64,000 bases of DNA from positions 1 through 64,000 of the forward strand of contig NZ_MLCB01000126.1 in the NCBI RefSeq assembly GCF_001890925.1, written 5' to 3'. Positions within the stretch are counted from its first letter, which is position 1. Each line of letters starts with the position of its first letter. The DNA is from Planktotalea frisia (GTDB lineage: Bacteria; Pseudomonadota; Alphaproteobacteria; Rhodobacterales; Rhodobacteraceae). The position numbers were made by a program, and so were the translations under genes. Shown piece by piece: positions 36,945 to 45,642 of this stretch. The notes beneath the pieces are model-generated. The model was given only the letters and a program-made list of their open reading frames with translations, did no database searches and was not told the DNA's origin.

Positions 36945-36990
36945 GGGGGCCAGCCCCCAAACCCCCGAAGTTTATCTGGAAAGATGAAGA
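36945..36990. repeat. dispersed intergenic repeat with G/C palindrome
   Basis: GGGGGCCAGCCCCC (36945-36958) is an inverted repeat, followed by AAACCCCCG and then CGAAGTTTATCTGGAAAGAT. Related copies lie at 51899-51971 and, as a fragment, at 21767-21790. All lie at gene 3' ends, here after the leftward Lin0512 gene. Confidence 0.7.
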
Positions 36991-37335
36991 TTAAGTTTGT
37001 TTCGGAAGGAAAGCTTCGACGGCAGCGGTGGCGATGACGATCGTGTCGCCAGTGTCTGGGTTGGTGACATTGAGGCCGCCGTGGGTGGCAGTGATCGTCG
37101 TGGTGCCGCGTGGGAGCTTGTCTTTGAGAGCGTCGGTGTCGAGCTTGTCAGGTTCTTGTACACCAATGGTAACTTGTACGCGCATGTCGGTGTGAGGGAT
37201 GCCGCGCGCCGCGAGCATGGGGATGGAGGAGTGGCGGATCGCATCCTCGATCGCGCGGGCGGCGGCTTTGGTGTAGTCCATCCCGTATTGATCGTTGCCG
37301 GAACCCATTTCGATGATGAAGCGTTGATCGGTCAT
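36991..37335 (-). CDS. Lin0512-family protein, second of a pair
   Basis: A 114-residue protein of the Lin0512 family, unknown in function. FIIEMGSGNDQYGMDYTKAA opens the fold, and the VQVTIGVQEPDKLDTDALKD block is the family's most conserved part. No catalytic motif, signal or membrane helix is apparent. It overlaps its paralogue by 4 bases; both have the same length and align throughout, which suggests a hetero-oligomer. Confidence 0.8.
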   Translation of the reverse strand: MTDQRFIIEMGSGNDQYGMDYTKAAARAIEDAIRHSSIPMLAARGIPHTDMRVQVTIGVQEPDKLDTDALKDKLPRGTTTITATHGGLNVTNPDTGDTIVIATAAVEAFLPKQT

Positions 37336-37676
37336 GTGGCTGGCTCCAAATCGAGAGACACGTTGATCGCGACAGTGGCGATGACGGTCGGGTTGCCATC
37401 AGGGCGCGGCACATCAAGGCCGCCTTTGGTCACGTTGATAGAGATTTGACCATATGGAAAGATGTCTTTGAGCGCGTCTGTGTCGAGTTGCTCGGGCTGT
37501 TGCACGCCCACTTCTACATCAATTAGCATCGCTTCTTTTTCTTTGCCGAAGAGTTCCGCGAGGTTGATGGAATTGTGCCAAAGCGCATCTTGGAGGGCTC
37601 GGCGCGCAGCTTGGGTATAGTCTTGCCGACGCAGAGATGCGCCTTGGCCGAATTCAGTGAGGAGGCGTTGTTTCAT
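37332..37676 (-). CDS. Lin0512-family protein, first of a pair
   Basis: A 114-residue paralogue of the gene that follows it. RRQDYTQAARRALQDALWHN and VEVGVQQPEQLDTDALKDIF match the same blocks of the partner. AAGGA supports ATG 37676; the frame is open to 37781 but that part lies inside the zntB-like gene. It follows the zntB-like gene by 14 bases, so all three probably form one operon. Function unknown. Confidence 0.8.
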   Translation of the reverse strand: MKQRLLTEFGQGASLRRQDYTQAARRALQDALWHNSINLAELFGKEKEAMLIDVEVGVQQPEQLDTDALKDIFPYGQISINVTKGGLDVPRPDGNPTVIATVAINVSLDLEPAT

Positions 37677-37690
37677 CGTATCATCCTTGT

Positions 37691-38644
37691 TCAGAGCCAG
37701 CCGCGCCAGCGAAAGACGGCGTAAAGTGCGATACCAATCGCGGTGGATAGTGCTGTGAGGGCCGCGAAAGCCCAGATCCATTCTGTCCCTGGCATGCCCG
37801 CGACGTTCACGCCGAACAGGCCGGTTAAAAACCCGAGCGGCAGGAAGATCGCGGCCATAACCGAGAGCACGTAGCTGTTACGCCCAAGGGTCATCGCGCT
37901 GTGGGCATCGACGTGTTCTTGGATCGCCATCAGCCTGTCGCGGGATGCATCTAACGCCTCGACCGTGCGCGCGGTTCTGTTGGCGGCTTCGCGCAGGTGG
38001 TTTGAATGCGTGGCCTGCAATATGCCTGTCACATCCGTGGCGAGACGTTCGACTGCCTCGCGTTGTGGCCCAACAAATCGGCGTAGTTTGATGATAGATT
38101 GGCGCAGAGCGAGGCACTCTTTTGACGTGTTTTGATCCGCGTTGAGCGAGCTTTCCTCAAGCGCGTCCACCATTTCCTCGAACTGTAGCGAGACCACTTC
38201 GATCCTGTGGCATAATCCATCGACTAACGCTGACAGGAAGGCCGCGGGTGATGCGGGGGCTGTGCCCTTTTCGGCCTGTTGGCGCAGCGCGTCGAGCGCC
38301 ATCAAGCGACGTTTGCGCACAGTGATTATCTGCGTTGGCGTCACCCACAAACGTAGAGACACCATGTCCTCTGGGTCCGCGTCAGGGTTCAAATTGACGC
38401 CCCTTAACGTGACAATCAAACCCTCGTCGAACGCATCAACCCTCGGGCGCGTTTCGGCGGCAAGTAGGGCTTTGGCGATCAATGGATCAACTTGGGTTGT
38501 GAGCCAGTCTGCGAGATGGGGGTCTGCCAGATCAAAGTGCGTCCAGCGCCAACAACGCTTAGACGCGCGCGCCGAAAGGTCGATAGCCTGCGCGGAGCCG
38601 TCGGGGTCGATATCAAACGCAGCTATGGGTATGGGGGGTGGCAT
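37691..38644 (-). CDS. zntB: CorA-superfamily metal transporter, ZntB-like
   Basis: A 317-residue protein with a large cytosolic N-terminal domain and two C-terminal membrane helices. The loop between them reads GVNVAGMPG, close to the ZntB form (GVNVGGIPG) rather than the GMN of CorA. ZntB moves Zn2+, probably with protons. It is divergent from the DUF4062 gene by 52 bases and precedes the two Lin0512 genes. Direction of transport cannot be read from sequence. Confidence 0.85.
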   Translation of the reverse strand: MPPPIPIAAFDIDPDGSAQAIDLSARASKRCWRWTHFDLADPHLADWLTTQVDPLIAKALLAAETRPRVDAFDEGLIVTLRGVNLNPDADPEDMVSLRLWVTPTQIITVRKRRLMALDALRQQAEKGTAPASPAAFLSALVDGLCHRIEVVSLQFEEMVDALEESSLNADQNTSKECLALRQSIIKLRRFVGPQREAVERLATDVTGILQATHSNHLREAANRTARTVEALDASRDRLMAIQEHVDAHSAMTLGRNSYVLSVMAAIFLPLGFLTGLFGVNVAGMPGTEWIWAFAALTALSTAIGIALYAVFRWRGWL

Positions 38645-38696
38645 GCGGGTCGCTCATTCCTTGTCTCTGCTCGAGGTTGTGTGCATCTTGTCGTAA

Positions 38697-39629
38697 ATGC
38701 GTTTGAGGGCAAGTGATTTGGAAAAGCGGTATCAGGTTTTTATCAGTTCGACGTTTCAGGATTTGCAGGGCGCGCGCCAAGAGGTGTCGCAGGCTTTGCT
38801 GAGGGCGGATTGCTTTCCCGCTGGGATGGAGCTGTTTCCGGCTGCGGATGAAGAGCAGTTCGAGTTCATCAAGACGGTGATTGATCAGTCGGATTACTAC
38901 ATTTTGATATCCGCTGGGCGCTATGGCTCGATCCATCCTGACACGGGGTTGAGCTATACGGAGATGGAGTATGACTATGCGGTGGAGACGGGCAAGCCTG
39001 TTATTCGGTTGCTGCATAAGGATCCGTTCAATGAGTTGAAAGGGGAGTTTATTGAGCAGACGGATGTCGGGCGGGAAAAGCTAGAAGCGTTTCGCACAAA
39101 GTTGATGAAGGGCAAATTGGTCAAATTTTGGACTTCGCCGCAAGACATTTTGATAGAAACGGTATTTGCATTGCAAGATGCGCAACGAAGGTTTCCAAAA
39201 GATGGTTGGGTTCGAGGCGATAAAGTAATGAACAGTCAGACTCTTAAGGAACTAGAAACTCTACGTGGAAAGGTGAGCAATGCAGAGAAGGAATCATCAA
39301 ATCCATCGAATATTCTAGAGAAAAAAATAAAAGCTCCAGTGACAATAGGTTTGTTGAAAAAGCTTTCTGGCGAAATCGAACGCAACATTGAATTGGTTGA
39401 TTTGCTGGTAGCTTTGAAGAATAGTTCTGATGACGACGATGATTTGAGAAAATCAGACATAGCTTCGATTGCAGGTAAGTTAAAAATAAATTCCAATGTT
39501 GCAACAATTATGCTGAATGCGTGCGCTTTAGACGGTCTGGTTTCTGAAGGCAGCACCTATTTCTCTTCAACATCAAAGTTTAAAGATGCTTTCCAAGCCG
39601 CGACTGTTTTGAAGGCGTTAAATACTTAA
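38697..39629 (+). CDS. DUF4062 protein with AT-rich C-terminal half
   Basis: A 310-residue protein. The N-terminal DUF4062 domain spans roughly residues 10-160, opening with KRYQVFISSTFQDLQ, including FIKTVIDQSDYYILISAGRY and EMEYDYAVETGKPVIRL; this domain has a TIR-like fold and often precedes signalling ATPases in other proteins. A likely coiled coil covers residues 180-205. Residues 240-290 (SDIASIAGKLKINSNVATIM) look like a winged helix. The 3' part from about 39190 is strikingly AT-rich. ATG 38697 has no good ribosome site; TTG 38718, with GAGG upstream, is a credible alternative. Its stop overlaps the convergent cobO stop. Function unknown. Confidence 0.8.
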   Translation: MRLRASDLEKRYQVFISSTFQDLQGARQEVSQALLRADCFPAGMELFPAADEEQFEFIKTVIDQSDYYILISAGRYGSIHPDTGLSYTEMEYDYAVETGKPVIRLLHKDPFNELKGEFIEQTDVGREKLEAFRTKLMKGKLVKFWTSPQDILIETVFALQDAQRRFPKDGWVRGDKVMNSQTLKELETLRGKVSNAEKESSNPSNILEKKIKAPVTIGLLKKLSGEIERNIELVDLLVALKNSSDDDDDLRKSDIASIAGKLKINSNVATIMLNACALDGLVSEGSTYFSSTSKFKDAFQAATVLKALNT

Positions 39630-40234
39630 AACTCCACCCCAATCTGCGCCTTAACCCCTGATCTGAACGGATGCTTCACCAGCTCCATCTCTGTCACCAG
39701 ATCGGCAATCTCGATCAAGTCATCCTTCGCATTGCGGCCTGTCATCACAACGTGGGTCATCGGTGGTTTCTCTTCCACCAAGAACGTCACCACGTCGTTC
39801 ACGTCGATATAATCATAGCGTAGTGCGATGTTGATCTCGTCGAGTAACACCATTTTGTTGCTCTCGTCGCGGATCAGCTCTTTGGCTTTTTCCCAAGCGG
39901 CCTGCGCCATTTCGGTGTCCCGATCGCGGTCTTGGGTTTCCCATGTGAACCCTTCGCCCATCGTGTGGAACGAGCAAATGTCGGAAAATTTGCCAAGGAT
40001 CAGATCACGCTCGCCCGTGCTCATCCCGCCCTTGATGAACTGCACCACGGCGCATTGCATGTCATGGGCGATGTGGCGGAAGATCATCCCGAAGGCGGCT
40101 GAACTTTTGCCCTTACCTTTACCCGTATGAATGACGATCAGACCTTTTTCATCGGTCTTGGTGGCCATGATTTTGTCGCGTGCGGCCTTCTTCTTGGCCA
40201 TCTTCATCGCGTGACGTTCGCTATCAGCACTCAT
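39626..40234 (-). CDS. cobO: cob(I)yrinic acid a,c-diamide adenosyltransferase
   Basis: A 202-residue CobA/CobO-type enzyme that attaches the adenosyl group to the cobalt of corrinoids. HTGKGKGKSSAAFG is the P-loop, and MVLLDEINIALRYDYI carries the family's second conserved block. It is downstream of cobN and an EEP-domain lipoprotein gene in the same direction. Length is normal for the family. Confidence 0.94.
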   Translation of the reverse strand: MSADSERHAMKMAKKKAARDKIMATKTDEKGLIVIHTGKGKGKSSAAFGMIFRHIAHDMQCAVVQFIKGGMSTGERDLILGKFSDICSFHTMGEGFTWETQDRDRDTEMAQAAWEKAKELIRDESNKMVLLDEINIALRYDYIDVNDVVTFLVEEKPPMTHVVMTGRNAKDDLIEIADLVTEMELVKHPFRSGVKAQIGVEF

Positions 40235-40261
40235 CGGGAAATCCTTTTCGTTTTGGTCAAC

Positions 40262-41173
40262 TTAGGGCAAGCGCAGGTCTAGCGCGACAGGATAATGATC
40301 CGAGGGCCACACGCCATCGAATGTCTCACGCAATACCATTGGGGCGCTTAGGGGTGTCGTGCCGTTTGCGACGCCGATGTGATCGATTGCACCAAACAGG
40401 TTTGCGCCGCGATTAAGGTGATAGGTCGCGCCTTTGACAGGGGCGAAGGTGATGCCAGCGGCCCCAAGAATTTGCAGCGTTTTGGCCCCTTTGCGTGCGT
40501 TGAGATCGCCAAGCAAGATCACGGGCGTACCTTCGCTAATCCAAGGTGCAATGCGTTTGGCAACGAGCGCTGCGGATAGCTGGCGGTTGGTGGCGCTTTT
40601 GAACTCGAAATGAAGATTGATGGCGTAGAACTGTGCGCCACTTTTGCGATCTTGCATCATGGCCCAAGACGCGAAGGCGGGGAACGAGCCGTTGAACGTG
40701 CGCGAATATATCACGTCTGGTGTGTCCGAGAAAAAGAACCAGCCTTGGTCCAACATGTTCAAGCGATCCTTGCGGTAGAAGATCGGCTGAGTTGGGGGGA
40801 AGGTTTCGGCAGGGCCGTGCGCTGCCAGCGCGTAATCCGAGTTTTGCGAAGTGAGCCAATCGCGTGTCAGATTGATATTTCGGTCACTGCCAAAATCAAA
40901 GCTTTCCATCTCCTGAAAGGCGATCAGATCCGCATCGATGGTTTTGAACGCGGCGTCCATCGCGGCTTTGCGTCGCTCCCAATCGGCCACGGACCACGCG
41001 CCGTCGTCTTTACCTAGCCAGATGTAGTGTACGTTATGTGTCGCAACACGCAGGGCACCCTCTGGTTTTGAGGCAAGTCCTGAGCTTCCCGAATTGCGCA
41101 CATGTTGCGCGCAGGCGACCAGCGCAGTAAGCGCGAAAAGCACAAAGATGATTTTGGTCAAAGATGCGAGCAT
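40262..41173 (-). CDS. endonuclease/exonuclease/phosphatase-fold lipoprotein
   Basis: A 303-residue EEP-fold phosphoesterase. The N-terminal signal ends in a lipobox (LVAC-A), so it should be a lipoprotein at the membrane. Catalytic motifs are THNVHYIW (Asn), FQEME (metal-binding Glu), LLGDLNARKG (Asp/Asn) and WPSDHYPV (Asp-His). ATG 41173, with AAGGGG upstream, gives a signal peptide of normal length. The substrate may be a lipid, nucleic acid or sugar phosphate; nothing points to one. It sits between cobN and cobO but has no known cobalamin role. Confidence 0.85.
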   Translation of the reverse strand: MLASLTKIIFVLFALTALVACAQHVRNSGSSGLASKPEGALRVATHNVHYIWLGKDDGAWSVADWERRKAAMDAAFKTIDADLIAFQEMESFDFGSDRNINLTRDWLTSQNSDYALAAHGPAETFPPTQPIFYRKDRLNMLDQGWFFFSDTPDVIYSRTFNGSFPAFASWAMMQDRKSGAQFYAINLHFEFKSATNRQLSAALVAKRIAPWISEGTPVILLGDLNARKGAKTLQILGAAGITFAPVKGATYHLNRGANLFGAIDHIGVANGTTPLSAPMVLRETFDGVWPSDHYPVALDLRLP

Positions 41174-41224
41174 ACAGGCCCCTTTTGATGTGCGCATTTT
41201 TGCGACGAGAGTGCTGTGGCTACC

Positions 41225-44200
41225 TTAGTCAAAAGAGGGCTCGGAGGGGGCTAAAATTTCTGTGATGCGGGCGCGGGCCGAGTTTGATCGGGGGATCCAG
41301 AGGCCACGATCAATCGCCTCTTGAAAGCGTTCGGCCATTTCTATCAACGCCGATGGGTTATGATCGGCGATGAATTCGCGGGTCTCATCGTCCTCTAGGA
41401 AGGCGGAGTCAACCAGATCGAAGTGGTGGTTTTTCACGGCCCCAGTCGTGGCGGCGAAGGCGAAAAGATAGTCGACTGTTGCTGCCATTTCGAACGCGCC
41501 TTTATAGCCGTGGCGTTTGACGCCGTCGATCCACTTGGGGTTCACCACGCGCGAGCGCACGACACGGCCGATCTCTTCATCCAACGTGCGGATCACGGGG
41601 CGCTCAGGGCGGGAATGATCGTTGTGATAGATCGGGCGGTCTTGGCCTTGAAGCGTGCTGACGGCTGCTGCGGCACCGCCCTCAAATTGATAATAATCGT
41701 CGCTATCGAGAATGTCGTGTTCGCGGTTGTCTTGGTTCTGCACGATGGCTTCTGTTTGTTTGAGGCGTGTTTCGAACCCAGCGCGATCCCGCTCGCCCTC
41801 AACACCTGCGCCATAAGCGTAGCTGCCCCATTCCAGATAAGCTTCGGCGAGGTCGGCTTTGTCGGCCCAAAGGCGTTCGTCGATCATGGCTTGCAAGCCT
41901 GCACCATATGCGCCGGGTTTGGAGCCGAACACGCGCGATGTGTTGCCCTCTGCCTTCGCGCGCGCAGCGGCTGGGTTTTGACCCTCGGATTCATCAAGCG
42001 CCATGACGGCTTTGGCTACGCTATCGACAAGGGAGATAAGCTGTGGAAACGCATCGCGAAAAAAGCCCGAAATACGCAACGTAACGTCCACGCGGGGGCG
42101 CCCGAGCACGCCTTCGGGAAGGACTTCAAACCCTGTCACACGGCGGTTGGCGCTGTCCCATTTCGGCTTTACTCCCATAAGTGCAAGGGCCTGCGCGATG
42201 TCGTCGCCACCTGTACGCATGTTGGCAGTGCCCCAAGCGGTCAGCAGCATTGTGCGCGGCCAATCGCCGTGGGTTTGCAGGTGCTTTTCGATGAGCAGAT
42301 TGGCGGACTTCCACCCGAGCGCCCATGCGGTCGGGGTCGGCACCGCGCGGCTATCAACGGAAAAGAAATTGCGCCCTGTTGGGAGAACATCAAGACGTCC
42401 GCGCGTCGGTGCACCAGATGGGGCTGGCGCTACGAATTTACCGTTGAGTGCGGTCAGAAGGCCGTTCATTTCGGCAGGGCCGCAAGAGCGGAGGTTGGGC
42501 ATCACTTCATTGTGCAGGGTTTCAAGAACCAATGCGGTGGCTTTGAAATGCTCAGGTGTTTCTGACCACTGGATTGCGTTTTGTGCGAGCATTTCGAGGC
42601 GTTCAATCGTGTCGCCATTTGAGCGCCATGTGTCAGTGCCCATGCTTTCAAGAAACTTGTGACGTGGGCCAGTGTAGGCTGTTCCCATGTCGCAATCGAG
42701 CGGGTCGATATCGACGCCGCAATCTGTAGCAAGGGCGCGGATCAAAGACGCGTCTCCATCTTTGCCATCCCCACGCGGAACACGCACTAAGGCGATAGCG
42801 AGGTCGCGTTCTAGATCGCCCAATGGAGAGCTGCCAAAGATGTGCAAACCATCCCTGATCTGCGCTTCTTTGAGTTCACAGAGATAAGAGTCGAGCTTGG
42901 CCAGATCGCCGTCTTCGTCGTCGCCCGATAGTCCCGCGTCTTTGTCGAGACCCGTGGAGGAGGTCATGCTGAGGATTTCACGGCGGAGATACGCGATGCG
43001 GCGGGGGTCGATGCCCGCGGCTTCATAGTATTCGTCGACGAGGGCTTCGAGGTCTTTGAGCGGACCGTAAGTTTCGGCGCGCCCTAAAGGGGGTGTCAGG
43101 TGGTCGATGATCACGGCCTGCGCACGGCGCTTGGCTTGGGTGCCTTCCCCGGGATCGTTGACGATGAATGGATAGATGTGGGGCGTGGGGCCAAAGACGG
43201 CTTCGGGCATGCAGTTCTCAGAGAGCGCAATCGCTTTGCCAGGAAGCCATTCGAGGTTGCCGTGTTTGCCCATGTGGACAATCGCGTGGGCACCTTGGAC
43301 GTGGCGCAGCCAGATGTAAAAGGCGAGATAATTGTGCGGCGGCGCGAGGTCGGGCGAGTGATATGTGTCTGTCGGATCAATGTTGTAGCCGCGCGCGGGT
43401 TGCACACCCACGGTGGCATTGCCGAGTTTGAAGATAGAGAGTTTGAAGCCATCGGGTGTGAGGAATGGATCATCTTCAGGCGCGCCCCAGCGGGTTGTGA
43501 TCTGCTCCTTCACATCGAAAGGGAGGGCGTCGAAATGCTTTTGGTAAATGTCCAAAGGCAGCGTTTCGCCACCCTCTTTATCGGCGCGATCCGTGAGCCA
43601 ATTGGTTGGTCCAGACATGATCGTTTTCATCAGCACGTCGCTATCGCTCGGCGCATCTTCAACGCTGTAGCCCGCATCGGCTAGAGCGTTCAGCGTGTTA
43701 ACCGTTGCTTGAGGAGTGTCGAGACCGACGCCATTCGCAAGACGGCCATCTTTGTTGGGATAATTTGCGAGGACCAAAGCGACATTTCGATCTGCCGCAG
43801 ATACCCCACGTAGCTTGGCCCAATTGGCGGCAAGTTTCGCGGCGAAACCTATCCGGTCGCCTTGTGCGCGATATGTGGCGATGGGGCACTCGGTTGCTTC
43901 GTCGAAATAGGCCTCGCCTTTGAAAGAGATCGCTCTGGAAAGGATACGTCCATCTACTTCTGGTAGCGCCACGTTCATCGCGATGTCACGACCCGAGAGG
44001 CCGGTTAGGCCAGAGGCCCATGCTTCTTCGGTCGATCCTGCGAGCACGGTTTGAAAGATTGGCGCGTCGTTGGCGGCGGGCATGGTGAGTGGGTTCTTCG
44101 GGCTGTTGTCGCCTGCGTGAGGTGAGCCAACCGCGAAGGACGTGCAGTTGAGGATGACGGAGGGCGGCGCTGCGGTGAAGACTTGTTCGAGCGTGGCGAC

Positions 44201-44935
44201 ACTGACGGGGTCTTTGAGCGAAGCCACGAAGAGGGGGAGGGGGTTGAGACCTTCTTTGAGCAGCGCTTTGGTCAAGCGGTTGATGGGATGTAGGCCTGCG
44301 CCTTGGACAAGCGCACGGTAGAAGATGATGGGGACGATTGGGGCACCGTCTGTCCAGCCGTCTTGGGCGGCGGACAAGCCGGAAATGCCAGCGCCCGGCC
44401 AATAGACGCCTGCGCGTAACAGCGGGGATGCCGCGCTGGGTTTGTCGGAGCCGTCGAGCATGGATTTTGCGTAGCGCAGCAGGTTTTGCGCGTTCTCGGG
44501 GCCGCCCTCGACGCAGTAGGCCCAGAGCGCGTCGTAATCTTCGTCCGAGACTGTGCTGAGGCGGCGCAGTTCCTCGTCGGGCTTGTCGTCACCGGGAAGC
44601 AGCGCCAAAGGAACGCCAGCGTCATGGAGGCGCGCAGCGTATTGTTCGGCCCCGTATTTCCAGTAGCCAACACCGCCAAGTACCCGCGCGATGACAAGTT
44701 TGGATTTGGATGCGCATTCGCCGATATGCAGGTCCACTGACATGGGGTGCATCAGGTGCATCATCGAAGCGAGGCGCAGGGTGGGCGGCGCATCGATTTG
44801 CGCACGCGCGTCCGAGAGCGCGGCGAGTTCCGTGTCGGCCGCAGAAATGATCACTACATCGGCAGGGGTTTGGCCCAGATCAACAGGTTCTTTACCATCA
44901 TCAATAGAACCGGGGGTGGCGGCGAGCAGGTGCAT
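41225..44935 (-). CDS. cobN: cobaltochelatase large subunit CobN
   Basis: A 1236-residue subunit of the aerobic, ATP-dependent chelatase that inserts cobalt into hydrogenobyrinic acid a,c-diamide. HMGKHGNLEWLPGKA and the ARGYNIDPTDTYHSPDLAPP region are family signatures. It works with CobS and CobT, which are not in this window. Length matches CobN rather than ChlH/BchH. It starts at ATG 44935, and cobO follows after the EEP lipoprotein gene. Confidence 0.96.
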   Translation of the reverse strand: MHLLAATPGSIDDGKEPVDLGQTPADVVIISAADTELAALSDARAQIDAPPTLRLASMMHLMHPMSVDLHIGECASKSKLVIARVLGGVGYWKYGAEQYAARLHDAGVPLALLPGDDKPDEELRRLSTVSDEDYDALWAYCVEGGPENAQNLLRYAKSMLDGSDKPSAASPLLRAGVYWPGAGISGLSAAQDGWTDGAPIVPIIFYRALVQGAGLHPINRLTKALLKEGLNPLPLFVASLKDPVSVATLEQVFTAAPPSVILNCTSFAVGSPHAGDNSPKNPLTMPAANDAPIFQTVLAGSTEEAWASGLTGLSGRDIAMNVALPEVDGRILSRAISFKGEAYFDEATECPIATYRAQGDRIGFAAKLAANWAKLRGVSAADRNVALVLANYPNKDGRLANGVGLDTPQATVNTLNALADAGYSVEDAPSDSDVLMKTIMSGPTNWLTDRADKEGGETLPLDIYQKHFDALPFDVKEQITTRWGAPEDDPFLTPDGFKLSIFKLGNATVGVQPARGYNIDPTDTYHSPDLAPPHNYLAFYIWLRHVQGAHAIVHMGKHGNLEWLPGKAIALSENCMPEAVFGPTPHIYPFIVNDPGEGTQAKRRAQAVIIDHLTPPLGRAETYGPLKDLEALVDEYYEAAGIDPRRIAYLRREILSMTSSTGLDKDAGLSGDDEDGDLAKLDSYLCELKEAQIRDGLHIFGSSPLGDLERDLAIALVRVPRGDGKDGDASLIRALATDCGVDIDPLDCDMGTAYTGPRHKFLESMGTDTWRSNGDTIERLEMLAQNAIQWSETPEHFKATALVLETLHNEVMPNLRSCGPAEMNGLLTALNGKFVAPAPSGAPTRGRLDVLPTGRNFFSVDSRAVPTPTAWALGWKSANLLIEKHLQTHGDWPRTMLLTAWGTANMRTGGDDIAQALALMGVKPKWDSANRRVTGFEVLPEGVLGRPRVDVTLRISGFFRDAFPQLISLVDSVAKAVMALDESEGQNPAAARAKAEGNTSRVFGSKPGAYGAGLQAMIDERLWADKADLAEAYLEWGSYAYGAGVEGERDRAGFETRLKQTEAIVQNQDNREHDILDSDDYYQFEGGAAAAVSTLQGQDRPIYHNDHSRPERPVIRTLDEEIGRVVRSRVVNPKWIDGVKRHGYKGAFEMAATVDYLFAFAATTGAVKNHHFDLVDSAFLEDDETREFIADHNPSALIEMAERFQEAIDRGLWIPRSNSARARITEILAPSEPSFD

Positions 44936-45004
44936 GATTGAGACCTATGAGTTGTGCGCGGGCCGCGCTTGGTGCATTGGGGGCGCAAGCAAAAGGAAAT
45001 TGAG

Positions 45005-45175
45005 ATGAACAGCAACAAACCCGACACGTCGAATTTTGGCAACAGCACGTATAACAAGCATGACGATCACAAAGGTCACGCGCCCCGCCGTGCGCGAGGC
45101 AAGACCCGTTTGACCAAGGAAGAAATGCTTGAGCAGATGAAGAAAAACGCAGCTGAAAAGGCTGGCAAGGCGTAA
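45005..45175 (+). CDS. small basic protein of unknown function, 56 residues
   Basis: A 56-residue hydrophilic protein with a disordered Asn/His/Lys-rich first half (NKHDDHKGHAPRRARGK) and a C-terminal helix (LTKEEMLEQMKKNAAEKAGK). AAAGGA lies 8 bases before ATG 45005. It occupies the gap between cobN and the GNAT gene on the opposite strand. The basic, helical character suggests nucleic acid or ribosome contact, but this is a guess. I recall similar proteins in roseobacters and cannot verify that here. Confidence 0.65.
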   Translation: MNSNKPDTSNFGNSTYNKHDDHKGHAPRRARGKTRLTKEEMLEQMKKNAAEKAGKA

Positions 45176-45177
45176 GC

Positions 45178-45642
45178 TCACGGGGTTTCTTCCGTAAGGG
45201 TTTTTTCCATGAACAGGCTTTCGGGGGCGGCGACATAGTCCCCGAACGGGCCACAGAATGTGAAGCCGTGGCGCTCATAAAGACGGTGTGCAGCGTGCAA
45301 AGTATCACCTGTTTCGAGCTTGAGCGCGAGTAGGTCATGTTCGCGCGCTGTGTCTTCGATCTGACGCAAAAGGGCGGCGGCGACGCCTTTGCCGCGTGCT
45401 GCTTCTAGGGTGAACATCGATTTCACCTCGCCGTATCCATCTTTGATCGCAATCGCGCCTGTGCCAAGGATGTCTTGGCCGATCCGCGCGGCGAACAGGT
45501 GGATGTTGTCTGCTTCCAGCGCGTCCAAATCCAAGAAATGACAGGACTCAGGCGAGAAGAGCGAGAGCATGAGCGCATGGCTCAGTTCTAGCAAGTCTTG
45601 CGTGCCATTGGCGCGTGGCGAGGTGGGTTCGACGACGACCAT
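45178..45642 (-). CDS. GNAT N-acetyltransferase
   Basis: A 154-residue acetyltransferase. EAARGKGVAAALLRQIEDTA carries the R-G-x-G-x-A acetyl-CoA-binding motif, and HRLYERHGFTFCGPFGDY is the usual C-terminal helix-strand. The start overlaps the cobW stop by one base (TAATG), so it is probably co-transcribed with cobW. The substrate is unknown. Confidence 0.87.
   Translation of the reverse strand: MVVVEPTSPRANGTQDLLELSHALMLSLFSPESCHFLDLDALEADNIHLFAARIGQDILGTGAIAIKDGYGEVKSMFTLEAARGKGVAAALLRQIEDTAREHDLLALKLETGDTLHAAHRLYERHGFTFCGPFGDYVAAPESLFMEKTLTEETP

Noticed and set aside
41423-42565. 380-codon plus-strand frame
   Set aside because: Antisense to cobN with no motif or ribosome site.
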